A stretch of DNA of 64,000 nucleotides, taken from assembly GCF_014648395.1 (NCBI RefSeq), contig NZ_BMRA01000001.1, forward strand, positions 124,001 to 188,000, read 5' to 3'. A program made the position numbers and the translations under genes. The DNA comes from Micromonospora fulviviridis. GTDB taxonomy: Bacteria > Actinomycetota > Actinomycetes > Mycobacteriales > Micromonosporaceae. This document shows, piece by piece, positions 44,328 through 52,223 of the stretch (the stretch's first letter is position 1; every line of letters starts with the position of its first letter). The notes below the pieces were generated by a model. The model searched no databases. It saw only the letters and a list, made by a program, of their open reading frames with translations, and was not told where the DNA came from.

Positions 44328-45797
44328 ATGGCGACCGTCGTGGAACGCGAGCGCAAGTACTCCGGCGACGAGGGATTCCGGCTGCCCGACCTGACGGGGT
44401 GCGGTGGCGTCGCGACGGCGTCCGACGCCACCGCCTTCGACCTGGACGCGGTCTACTGGGACACCGCCGACCTCCGGCTGGCCCGCAGCGGCTACGCGCT
44501 GCGGCGGCGGACCGGCGGGCACGACGCGGGCTGGCACCTCAAGGTGGGCGCGGTCGGCGGCGCGCGCACCGAGCACCAGTTCCCGGCCGGGCCGGAGGAC
44601 GCCGAGCCGCCGGCCGAGCTGGTCGCGCTCTTCCGGGGCGCGTCCCGGGGCCGGCCGGTCGCCCCGGCCGCGCGGGTCGTCACCCGCCGCCGGGAACGCC
44701 GCCTGCTGGACGCGGCGGGCCGCACGCTGGCCGAGGTGGCCGAGGACGACGTACGGGCCGAGGACCTGGTCGGCGGCGAGCGGCAGACCTGGCACGAGAT
44801 CGAGGTCGAGCTGGTCGACGGCGACGAGGCGCTGCTCGACGCGATCGACGACCGGTTGCGCGCCGCCGGTGCCCGGGCCGTCCCGGTCTCGAAGTCGCAC
44901 CGCGCCCTGGGCGGCCGGCTCGCCGCCACCCGGCCGGCGCCCGCCGACCCGGCGGCCGCGCCCGTGGTCGACTACCTCACCGCCCAGCGCGACACGCTTG
45001 TCGGCCACCACGCCGGCGCGCTCGGCGGCGCCGAGGACGCCGTGCACGACATGCGGGTGGCCGTCCGCCGGCTCCGCTCCACCCTGCGGACCTTCCGGGG
45101 GCTGTGGGACCGCGCGGAGAGCGAGAGCGTACGGGCGGAGCTGCGCTGGCTGGGCGGGCAGCTCGGGCCGGTCCGGGACGTCCAGGTGATGGGCGCCCGG
45201 CTGGCCGACGCGGTCCACGCCGAACCGGACGAGCTGGTGCTCGGCCCGGTACCGGCCCGGTTCGCCGAGCGGTTCGCCGCCGACCTGGCCACCGCCCTCG
45301 ACGGGCTGCGCGCCGCGCTCCGCTCCGACCGCTACACCGACCTGCTGCGCCGGCTGGACGCGCTGGTGGAGGGGCCGACCGCGCGCGCCGTACGGCCCCG
45401 CTGGGTGACCCGGCGGGTCCGTCGCGCCCTCACCCGCTTCGACGAGCGGCTGGACCGGGCGCTGGCCGGCGGCGGGACCGACGACACCGCGCTGCACGAG
45501 GCGCGCAAGGCGGGCAAGCGGGCCCGGTACGCCGTCGAGGTGCGCCGGCCCGACGCGAAGCTGGCGGACCGGCTCAAGGACCTCCAGGACGCGCTCGGCG
45601 CGCACCAGGACTCGGTGGTGACCCGGGAGGTGCTGCGCGAGCAGGCGCTGGGGGCGTACGCCGACGGCGAGAACACCTTCACCTACGGCCTGCTGTACGC
45701 CCGGCAGGCGACGGTGGCCGACCGGGCCGGGCCGGCGCTGGCCAGGGCCCGGGACCGGGCCCGTCGCCGGAAGGTGCGGCGCTGGCTGACGGGGTGA
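44328..45797 (+). CDS. CYTH and CHAD domain protein
   Basis: 489 residues. The N-terminal CYTH domain (about 1-205) has the diagnostic ExExK as VVERERKY and an Arg/Lys/Glu-lined tunnel (YALRRR, WHLKVG, HEIEVEL) that binds inorganic triphosphate and metal. The C-terminal CHAD domain (about 215-489) has VHDMRVAVRRLRSTLRTF and LHEARKAGKRARYAVE, helices rich in conserved His/Arg that bind polyphosphate. A role in triphosphate or polyphosphate metabolism is likely. The shadow frames on both strands here are artefacts of GC bias. The Ppx/GppA gene at 62 kb would be in the same metabolism. Confidence 0.93.
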   Translation: MATVVERERKYSGDEGFRLPDLTGCGGVATASDATAFDLDAVYWDTADLRLARSGYALRRRTGGHDAGWHLKVGAVGGARTEHQFPAGPEDAEPPAELVALFRGASRGRPVAPAARVVTRRRERRLLDAAGRTLAEVAEDDVRAEDLVGGERQTWHEIEVELVDGDEALLDAIDDRLRAAGARAVPVSKSHRALGGRLAATRPAPADPAAAPVVDYLTAQRDTLVGHHAGALGGAEDAVHDMRVAVRRLRSTLRTFRGLWDRAESESVRAELRWLGGQLGPVRDVQVMGARLADAVHAEPDELVLGPVPARFAERFAADLATALDGLRAALRSDRYTDLLRRLDALVEGPTARAVRPRWVTRRVRRALTRFDERLDRALAGGGTDDTALHEARKAGKRARYAVEVRRPDAKLADRLKDLQDALGAHQDSVVTREVLREQALGAYADGENTFTYGLLYARQATVADRAGPALARARDRARRRKVRRWLTG

Positions 45798-45804
45798 CCG
45801 CGGG

Positions 45805-46125
45805 TTACAGCGCGGACCGGGTCCGGGCCACCGCGGCGGCCGCCCCGGCCAGCACCGGCTCCGGTGCACCGGCCGCCAGGAGGTCGGCGGTGACCACCCG
45901 CAGCTGGTCGGGCAGGGCCAGGTCGCTGGGGAGCCGGGGCACCTCGCGGCGCGGCTCCCCCTCGGCGTCGGCCGCCAGGTTGGCGATCTCCTGGACCAGC
46001 TTGTGCACCAGGTCGGCGCGGGACACGTTCCCGCCCTCGGCCGCCGCCGACCAGCGCGGCTGCTCCCAGTGCCCGACCTGGCGGACCAACAGGGTCACGG
46101 CCCGGTCCAGTTCCGCTGCGCTCAT
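45805..46125 (-). CDS. Conserved hypothetical protein, about 106 residues
   Basis: A small, mostly helical acidic protein: MSAAELDRAVTLLVRQVGHW, then ADLVHKLVQEIANLAADAEG, then LPSDLALPDQLRVVTADLL. ATG 46125 is chosen because the frame above it has low-complexity composition. No domain is recognised. It is convergent with CYTH-CHAD at 8 bases and stands downstream of a BI-1 gene on the same strand's far side. Confidence 0.65.
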   Translation of the reverse strand: MSAAELDRAVTLLVRQVGHWEQPRWSAAAEGGNVSRADLVHKLVQEIANLAADAEGEPRREVPRLPSDLALPDQLRVVTADLLAAGAPEPVLAGAAAAVARTRSAL

Positions 46126-46255
46126 CGCGGCCGAGTCTACGACGGCTCCAGGTCGCGGCGCGGCGGCAGACCGGCTTTCATTCGGAGACCGGAGCGCCGC
46201 CCAGCGGCGCGGAGGCCGAATCATGGCCGCCACCCGAGCTGGAGTTGTCGTACGG

Positions 46256-47014
46256 TCAGCGGCGCACGTAGCTGAGCAGGCGGAGGATCTGCCAGTACAG
46301 GAAGATCAACCCGACCAGCAGCCCGAACGCGCAGAACCAGGCGTACCGGCGGGGCAGGCCGTTGCGGGCCGACCGCTCGACCAGGTCGAAGTCGAGGACG
46401 AAGCTGAGCGCCCCGGCGATGATGGCCACCACCGAGAAGAGGTACGGCAGCCAGCCGACCCGCGCCGTGAGGCTGTAGACCTCGGCGCCCTGCCGCCCGG
46501 TGAGCAGGTAGGTGACCAGGTTGACCAGGCCGATCGCCACGATGCCGATGAGCGTGCCGAGCACCAGCCGGGCCAGCCGCGGGGTGGCCCGGATCAGCCG
46601 GGCCCGGTAGAGCAGCGCCATGCCGAGGAAGACCCCGAAGGTGCCGACCACCGCCTGCGCCACGATGCCCGGGTAGACCAGTTCGAACGCGCGGCTCGCG
46701 ACCCCGAGCAGCAGGCCCTGAAGCACCGCGTACCCGGCGATGAGCGGCGGGTTGGTGATCTGCTTCAGCGAGATGACCAGCACCAGCACCAGGCTGGCCA
46801 GGGCGCTGCCGGCCAGCGCCGCGGAGATCCACACCGCCTGCGGCACGAGCACCCAGGCCACCGCCGCGGTGACGCCGGTGAGCAGCAGCAGCCCGACGGT
46901 CCGGCTGACCACGTCGGCCACCGTCATCGTGTCGGCGGCCCCCACGCCGAGCACCTGACGCTCGGTCCGGCCCACGTCGTCCAGCCGGTCCAGCACCGGG
47001 TTGGCACTGCGCAC
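46256..47014 (-). CDS. Bax inhibitor-1/YccA family membrane protein (copy 1)
   Basis: 252 residues from GTG 47014 (GGAGG 5 bases upstream). Seven or so transmembrane helices follow a short N-terminus that reads RSANPVLDRLDDVGRTE. The loop LLYRARLIRATPRLARLV and the LSFVLDFDLVERSARNGLP segment fit the BI-1/TMBIM family, whose bacterial members are Ca2+ leak channels or of unknown role. It is about half identical by eye to the next gene, so this is a tandem duplicate. Confidence 0.88.
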   Translation of the reverse strand: MRSANPVLDRLDDVGRTERQVLGVGAADTMTVADVVSRTVGLLLLTGVTAAVAWVLVPQAVWISAALAGSALASLVLVLVISLKQITNPPLIAGYAVLQGLLLGVASRAFELVYPGIVAQAVVGTFGVFLGMALLYRARLIRATPRLARLVLGTLIGIVAIGLVNLVTYLLTGRQGAEVYSLTARVGWLPYLFSVVAIIAGALSFVLDFDLVERSARNGLPRRYAWFCAFGLLVGLIFLYWQILRLLSYVRR

Positions 47015-47086
47015 CGCGACCTCCTCGCGCCGACGTACCCCGGCTCCCACTCTGCCCCCGGAGGCCCGGCGGCGACCGGGAAACGA

Positions 47087-47123
47087 CGACGCCCGCCGCC
47101 GCGGGCGCGGCAGGCGGGCGTCG
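47087..47123 (-). terminator. Terminator-like hairpin between the two BI-1 genes
   Basis: CGACGCCCGCC (47087-47097) and GGCGGGCGTCG (47113-47123) form a perfect 11-bp stem, 18 bases past the stop of the upstream BI-1 gene. The two paralogues may therefore be transcribed separately. Confidence 0.55.
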
Positions 47124-47141
47124 CAGGTCGGGCGGGTTTGG

Positions 47142-47981
47142 TCAGTCGTCGCCCTGGAAGTAGCTGAGCAGCCGGAGGATCTCCAGGTAGAGCCAGACCA
47201 GGCCGACCACGATGCCGAAAGCGGCCGTCCAGGAGTAGCGCTGCGGCAGCCCCATCCGGACGCCCTCCTCGATCTCCGCGAAGTTGAGCACGAAGCTCAG
47301 CGCGGCGACCACGATGCAGACCAGGCTGAACCCGATGGCCAGCGGGCTGCCGTCGCGGAGGTGGGTGTTGACGCCGAAGAGCGCGAGCACCAGGTTGATC
47401 AGCATGACGCCGAAGAGACCCGCGATGACCGCCACCATGATCCGGGCGAACTTCGGGGTGGCCCGGATGATCCGCGCCTTGTAGATCATCGCCATCAGGA
47501 AGAAGACGCCGAAGGTGGCGACCACGGCCTGGAGCACGATGCCGTCGTAGAACGTGTTGAACGTCTTGCTGACCATGCCGACGAAGACGCCCTCGACGAT
47601 CGAGTACGCCACCACGAGCGCCGGGTTGGCCATCCGGGAGAACGAGATGATCAGGCCGAGGACCAGGCCGACCACCGCGGCGCCGATCCAGGCGACGCCG
47701 GTCAGGGCGTCCGGCACGAGCACCCAGGCCGCGGCGGCCGAGGCGCCGAGGATGCCGAGCATCAGCACCGTCTTGACGACCACGTCGTCGAGGGTCATCG
47801 GGGTGACGGTGGGCGGGGCCGCCGGGTAGCCGTGGCCCCCGGGGTATTGCTGCTGCGGGTACGGCTGGTACTGCTGGGGATATCCGGGCTGACCGTACGG
47901 CCCGGGCTGGGCGTACCCGGCCGCCCGCTCCCGCTCAGCCGCCTGGCCGAGCCGGGCGAGCACCGGGTTCGAGGTCTTCAC
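47142..47981 (-). CDS. Bax inhibitor-1/YccA family membrane protein (copy 2)
   Basis: 279 residues. A Tyr/Pro/Gln/Gly-rich cytoplasmic N-terminus (about residues 20-55, repeated YPQQ-like units) precedes seven helices. MIYKARIIRATPKFARIM and ALSFVLNFAEIEEGVRMGLP match copy 1 closely. The Tyr-Pro-rich extension is absent in copy 1 and may mediate protein contacts. The ATG has a purine-rich AGGCCTGAAGAAG upstream. Confidence 0.9.
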   Translation of the reverse strand: MKTSNPVLARLGQAAERERAAGYAQPGPYGQPGYPQQYQPYPQQQYPGGHGYPAAPPTVTPMTLDDVVVKTVLMLGILGASAAAAWVLVPDALTGVAWIGAAVVGLVLGLIISFSRMANPALVVAYSIVEGVFVGMVSKTFNTFYDGIVLQAVVATFGVFFLMAMIYKARIIRATPKFARIMVAVIAGLFGVMLINLVLALFGVNTHLRDGSPLAIGFSLVCIVVAALSFVLNFAEIEEGVRMGLPQRYSWTAAFGIVVGLVWLYLEILRLLSYFQGDD

Positions 47982-48087
47982 TTCTTCAGGCCTCCCTCAG
48001 GGGGTCGATGCACGTGAACGTGCCTCTCCAGGGTAAACGGGGTGGCAACGCCGCGCGCCGCGCGAAGCTGTGGGAAAGCTGAGAGTC

Positions 48088-48171
48088 TGGTGCCCGGGGC
48101 GGGGGTCGAACCCGCACGCCTTGCGGCAGCCGCTTTTAAGGCGGCCGTGTCTGCCGTTCCACCACCCGGGC
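48088..48171 (-). tRNA. bldA: tRNA-Leu (anticodon UAA), the bldA tRNA
   Basis: 84 bases including an encoded CCA. The acceptor GCCCGGG pairs with CCCGGGC, discriminator A. The anticodon stem GCCGC/GCGGC carries loop CTTAAAA with anticodon TAA at 48138-48136. A short variable arm (GCC-GCAA-GGC) makes it class II, and the T arm is GCGGG/CCCGC with TTCGACC. UAA decodes UUA, the rarest codon here. In Streptomyces this tRNA is BldA, which times development and secondary metabolism (established knowledge). It lies in the gap before the gene at 48263, unlinked to an operon. Confidence 0.95.
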
Positions 48172-48262
48172 GGGTGAACACCGGCGTGCCGACACGCGGC
48201 GGTGCACGTCTCACCGTAGCGGCTGCGCCGCGGCCCGGCGTACCCCGAGGGGCCCGGCCGAT

Positions 48263-50104
48263 ATGGTCGAGCCCGTGACCAGCGCCGCCCGCACGGCCCC
48301 CGGGCCCGACCCCGACCAGGCACTCCGCCTCGACCCGGCGCCCCGCCCGGGCCGGGCGGCCCGGCTGCTGGCCGCCGGCCGCCGGCACCGCGCGGACCTG
48401 CTGGCCGGGCTGCTCTTCGCCGTGTTCGCCGGCTGGCTCACCCACGGGCTGTGGCCGGCGCCCGGGCAGCGGGTGCTCGCGCTCAACCCGGCCGACCAGA
48501 CCCTCTACGAGTGGTTCCTGGCCGTCGACTCCCGCGCCCTGTTCGGCGACTTCGGCCTGATCACCGACCGGCTCAACGCGCCGGACGGGGTCAACCTCAT
48601 GACCAACACCACGGTCATCGCGCTCGGCGTGCTGCTCGCCCCGGTCACCCTCGTCCTCGGCGCGCCGGTCACCTTCGCCCTGCTGGCCGCGGCCAACCTG
48701 GCCGGCACGGCGCTGGCCTGGTACCTGCTGCTCACCCGGACGCTGCGGGCCCGCCGGCTCGCCGCCGGGCTCGGCGCGGCGCTCTGCGGCTTCGGCCCGG
48801 GCATGGTCTCGCAGAGCAACGCCCACCTGCACATGACCGCCCAGTGGCTGGTCCCGCTGATCGTCTGGCTGGTCGTCCGGCTGCTCCGGGCCGCCGACCC
48901 GGCCGGCCGCCCGGACGGCCCGGACCGCCGCCGGCTCGCCACCTCGTCGCTCGGGCTGGCCGTCACCGTCACCCTCCAGGTGTTCATCGGCGAGGAGGTG
49001 CTCTTCCTCACCGCGCTCACCCTGCTGGTCATGGCCGTCGCGTACGGGCTGGCCGACCCGGCACTGCTGCGCCGGGCGCTGCCCGGCTTCGCCGGTGGGC
49101 TGATGTGCGCCGCCGGGCTGGCCCTGTTCGTGCTGGCGTACCCGCTGTGGCACCAGTTCGCCGGGCCGCAGGGCGTCTCGGACGGCATGTTCAGCCCGCA
49201 CTACTTCTCCGCCGACCTGACCAGCTGGACCCGGCTCTCCGCGCAGTCCGTGCTGGGCGGCGACGACGCGGCCCGGCTGACCACCGGCCCGGCCGAGTTC
49301 AACACCTTCCTGGGCTGGCCGCTGCTGCTGGTGGCCGTCGGCTGCGCGCTCTGGCTGGGCCGGCGCGCCCTGGTGGTCGCCTGCCTCGCGGGGGCGCTGG
49401 TCATGGCGGCGCTGTCGCTTGGCCCCGAGGTGGTGGTCGGCGGGGAGCGGACCGGGGTGCCCGGCCCGTACGCCCTGCTGGCCGGATTGCCGGTGGTGGA
49501 CGGCGCGCTGCCCATGCGGTTCGGCCTGGCGGTGCTGCCGCTGGTCGGGACGGTCCTCACCCTGGCCGTGCACCGGGCGCTGGGCGAGCGGGGGCGGGCC
49601 CGCCGGCTGGTCCCCCTCGCGGTCGGCGCGGCCCTGCTCAGCGTCTTCCCCGCGCCGCTGCCCACCACCGACCGGCCGCCGCTGCCCCGGTTCGTCACCG
49701 GCGGCCACTGGCGGGAGTGCGTACGCCCCGGCGGGGTGCTGGTGCCGGTGCCCACGGCCACCCCGAAGGACCCGTGGCCGATGCGCTGGGGCACCGCCGC
49801 CGACGCCGCCTTCGGCATGCCGGAGGGCTTCTTCATCGGCCCGTACGGCCGCAACGGCTCGGCCACCATGGGGACCTGGCAGCGGCCGACCTCCGCCCTG
49901 CTGGCCGAGGTGGCCAGGCGGGGGGTGGCGCCGGCCGTCGGCGACCGGCAGCGCCGGCAGGCCGCCCGGGACATCGAGTTCTGGCGCGCCTCCTGCGTCG
50001 CGCTGACCGACGACGCGCCGCACGCAGAGACCCTGCGCCGGACCCTGGAACAGCTCTTCGGGCCGGGCACCCGGATCGCCGACGCCTGGACCTGGCGGTT
50101 CTGA
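48263..50104 (+). CDS. Large membrane protein, GT-C glycosyltransferase-like
   Basis: 613 residues. The ~55-residue Pro/Arg-rich N-terminus is cytosolic. It is followed by 10-12 transmembrane helices (from DLLAGLLFAVFAGWLTHGLW) with a large extracytoplasmic C-terminal part (about 470-613). The first loop after helix 1 contains DQTLYEWFLAVDSRALFGDFG with acidic residues, in the place where GT-C enzymes carry their catalytic Asp. The family is not identified; a lipid-linked sugar donor is a guess. It is followed by a perfect terminator. ATG 48263 or GTG 48275 may be the start. Confidence 0.75.
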   Translation: MVEPVTSAARTAPGPDPDQALRLDPAPRPGRAARLLAAGRRHRADLLAGLLFAVFAGWLTHGLWPAPGQRVLALNPADQTLYEWFLAVDSRALFGDFGLITDRLNAPDGVNLMTNTTVIALGVLLAPVTLVLGAPVTFALLAAANLAGTALAWYLLLTRTLRARRLAAGLGAALCGFGPGMVSQSNAHLHMTAQWLVPLIVWLVVRLLRAADPAGRPDGPDRRRLATSSLGLAVTVTLQVFIGEEVLFLTALTLLVMAVAYGLADPALLRRALPGFAGGLMCAAGLALFVLAYPLWHQFAGPQGVSDGMFSPHYFSADLTSWTRLSAQSVLGGDDAARLTTGPAEFNTFLGWPLLLVAVGCALWLGRRALVVACLAGALVMAALSLGPEVVVGGERTGVPGPYALLAGLPVVDGALPMRFGLAVLPLVGTVLTLAVHRALGERGRARRLVPLAVGAALLSVFPAPLPTTDRPPLPRFVTGGHWRECVRPGGVLVPVPTATPKDPWPMRWGTAADAAFGMPEGFFIGPYGRNGSATMGTWQRPTSALLAEVARRGVAPAVGDRQRRQAARDIEFWRASCVALTDDAPHAETLRRTLEQLFGPGTRIADAWTWRF

Positions 50105-50118
50105 GCCCGGAAACGGCG

Positions 50119-50148
50119 AAGGGCCCCTCCCGTACGGGAAGGGCCCTT
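50119..50148. terminator. Bidirectional terminator
   Basis: AAGGGCCC (50119-50126) and GGGCCCTT (50141-50148) flank an inner TCCCG/CGGGA stem, giving one long hairpin with a TA loop between convergent genes. Confidence 0.75.
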
Positions 50149-50158
50149 TCCGGTTGTC

Positions 50159-51490
50159 TCAGACGCGCGCGCCGACCGGCGGCGCGGACGCCTCGGCGAA
50201 CTCCTCGCGCGGGTCGTGCAGCTGGCCCAGGGCGACCACCTCGCGCTTGAGGAAGAACGCCAGCGTCCAGTCGACCACGACCCGGACCTTGCGGTTGAAC
50301 GACGGGATCCGCGACATGTGGTACGTGCGGTGCATGAACCAGGCCGGCCAGCCGGTCATCTTCACGCCGTAGACCTGCGCCACGCCCTTGTGCAGGCCGA
50401 GGCTGGCCACGCTGCCCGCGTGCTTGTGCTTGTAGTTGACCGGCTCGCGCCCGCGGATCACGTTCGCGATGTTGTCGGCCATCCGGGCGGCCTGCCGGAC
50501 CGCGTGCTGCGCGCTCGGCGAGCAGAAGTTGCCCGGCTCCTTGGTCAGGTCCGGCACTGCGGCGCAGTCGCCGGCGCTCCACGCGCCCTCGACCACCCGG
50601 TCGCCGTCCACGATCTGGAGGGTGGGCAGGCAGGTGACCCGGCGCCGCTCGTCGCGCGGGAAGTCGGTCGCGTCCAGCATCGGCGACGGCTTGACGCCGG
50701 CCGTCCAGACGATCGTGTCGGACGGGAAGCTCGACCCGTCGGAGAGCTTCGCCACCCCGTCGACGCAGGACTCCAGCCGGGTGTCCAGCCGGATGTCCAT
50801 GTTCCGCTTGAGCAGCTGCTGCACCGTGTAGGCACCCATGTCCCGGTCGACCTCGGGCAGCACCCGCTGGGTGGCTTCGACCAGAACCCAGCGCATGTCC
50901 TCGGGCTTCAGCTCCGGGTAGTAGCGCAGCGCGTCCCGGGCCATGTCCTCCATCTCGGCGAGCGCCTCGATGCCGGCGTAACCACCGCCGACGAAGACGA
51001 AGGTCAGCGCGCGGCTGCGCACCTCGGGGTCGGTGGTGGCCGCCGCCACGTCCAGCCGGTCCAGCACGTGGTTGCGCAGGAAGATGGCCTCACCGATGGT
51101 CTTGAACCCGATGCCGTGTTCGTGCAGGCCGGGGATCGGCAGGGTGCGGGAGACCGAGCCGGGGGCGACCACGACGTGGTCGTACTGGATCTCGCGGGTC
51201 GGGCCGCTGATCGGCTGCACGACGGCGGTCCTGCGGTCGTGGTCGATCCGGGTGACCGTGCCGGCCACGACCTTGCACTTACGCAACTCCCGCCGCAGCG
51301 GCACCACAGCGTGCCGCGGGGAGATGTTGCCCGCCGAAGCCTCCGGGAGGAACGGCTGGTAGGTCATGTGCGGCTGCGGGTCGACGACGATGACCTCGGC
51401 CTCACGGGAGCTCAGCTTCTTGGACAGGCGCAGAGCGGCGTACAGGCCCACGTGCCCGGCACCCACGACAAGGATCCGCTTCGGATTCAC
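50159..51490 (-). CDS. ndh: Type II NADH:quinone oxidoreductase (NDH-2)
   Basis: 443 residues. The FAD motif VVGAGHVGLYAALRLSKKL is at the N-terminus, and the NAD motif TFVFVGGGYAGIEALAEME near residue 165. A second FAD contact, VVEGAWSAGDCAAVPD, and the quinone-side Gln-rich SPSAQHAVRQAARMADN follow. A C-terminal amphipathic helical stretch (KVRVVVDWTLAFFLKREVV) would anchor it to the inner membrane face. It oxidises NADH without proton pumping. GTG 51490 is the only start that keeps the Rossmann loop. Confidence 0.92.
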   Translation of the reverse strand: MNPKRILVVGAGHVGLYAALRLSKKLSSREAEVIVVDPQPHMTYQPFLPEASAGNISPRHAVVPLRRELRKCKVVAGTVTRIDHDRRTAVVQPISGPTREIQYDHVVVAPGSVSRTLPIPGLHEHGIGFKTIGEAIFLRNHVLDRLDVAAATTDPEVRSRALTFVFVGGGYAGIEALAEMEDMARDALRYYPELKPEDMRWVLVEATQRVLPEVDRDMGAYTVQQLLKRNMDIRLDTRLESCVDGVAKLSDGSSFPSDTIVWTAGVKPSPMLDATDFPRDERRRVTCLPTLQIVDGDRVVEGAWSAGDCAAVPDLTKEPGNFCSPSAQHAVRQAARMADNIANVIRGREPVNYKHKHAGSVASLGLHKGVAQVYGVKMTGWPAWFMHRTYHMSRIPSFNRKVRVVVDWTLAFFLKREVVALGQLHDPREEFAEASAPPVGARV

Positions 51491-51592
51491 GTCATCTATC
51501 TTTCCCCGGGCGGCTCGGCTAATCCCGATCGAGACCCCGTTCTGTGACGGAGCACAACCCCTGTGACCTGCGCAACTTTGCGCGGCGTCCCG

Positions 51593-52165
51593 TTATCTGC
51601 GACGCAGGAGCCAGGCCAGGAGGCCGCTGAGCCCCACCGCCACCAGCAGCCCGACCACCGTCGCCACCTGCGACCCGGCGTCCCCGCCGGCCCCGCCGAG
51701 CGCGGCCAGCACGATGCCGAGCACGGCGCCGGCCAGCACCACCCCGCCGGCCCGGGCCAGCCAGCGCAGCACCAGATCCGGGTCGACCACCGCGTCGTAG
51801 GGCAGCAGCGCGGCCAGCGCGCAGAGGGTGTGTGCCAGGTAGAGCAGGGTGGCCACGGCGAGCAGCCGCCACAGCGCCGGCGGCCGGTCGAAGCCCAGCG
51901 TGGCGAGCAGCCAGCCGCCGACGGTCACCAGCGCGGCGAAGGTCGGCCAGATCCGGCGCGGGCCGACCGCCGGCAGCACCGCCACCACCGTGAGGGCCAG
52001 CAGCGACCGCGCGGTGAAGGCCTGCGCCGGGTACGCGACCAGGAAGCCGACCAGCACCGCGAAGAAGATGCCGGCCCGCACCAGCAGCGGCGTCGGGCTG
52101 ACCCGCCCCACCGCGTACCGGAGCGCCCGCACGCGCTCATTCAGCCCTTCGACGAGATCGTTCAT
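51593..52165 (-). CDS. Polytopic membrane protein (end of the MoxR/DUF58 operon)
   Basis: 190 residues from ATG 52165 (GTG 52174 in the same frame is possible). An N-terminal helix MNDLVEGLNERVRALRYAVG is followed by five or six transmembrane segments, the last before an RRR tail. No motif is recognised. It is the last gene of the minus-strand run that holds MoxR and DUF58, separated from DUF58 by a 55-base spacer made almost wholly of a short repeat. Confidence 0.75.
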   Translation of the reverse strand: MNDLVEGLNERVRALRYAVGRVSPTPLLVRAGIFFAVLVGFLVAYPAQAFTARSLLALTVVAVLPAVGPRRIWPTFAALVTVGGWLLATLGFDRPPALWRLLAVATLLYLAHTLCALAALLPYDAVVDPDLVLRWLARAGGVVLAGAVLGIVLAALGGAGGDAGSQVATVVGLLVAVGLSGLLAWLLRRR

Positions 52166-52174
52166 CTGAGCCAC

Positions 52175-52223
52175 TCTTCGTTCGCGACTGCGGGACTCCG
52201 CTCCGCTGCGTTCCTCGCGCTCA
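52175..52223 (-). repeat. Operon-spacer repeat, copy 1
   Basis: On the minus strand it begins TGAGCGCGAGGA, where TGA is the DUF58 stop codon, has a variable middle, and ends CCGCAGTCGCGAACGAAGA just before the next gene start. It shares both flanks exactly with the copy at 55181-55231 (12 and 19 identical bases). Confidence 0.75.

Noticed and set aside
44399..47167. A plus-strand frame of about 920 codons over CYTH-CHAD and the BI-1 gene
   Set aside because: Composition is Arg/Gly/Ala shadow; the true genes in other frames have recognisable domains and start signals.
48263..50104. Assigning the large membrane protein to the polysaccharide cluster
   Set aside because: It is 18 kb away, on the other strand and flanked by tRNA and ndh; no sequence feature ties it to the pathway.
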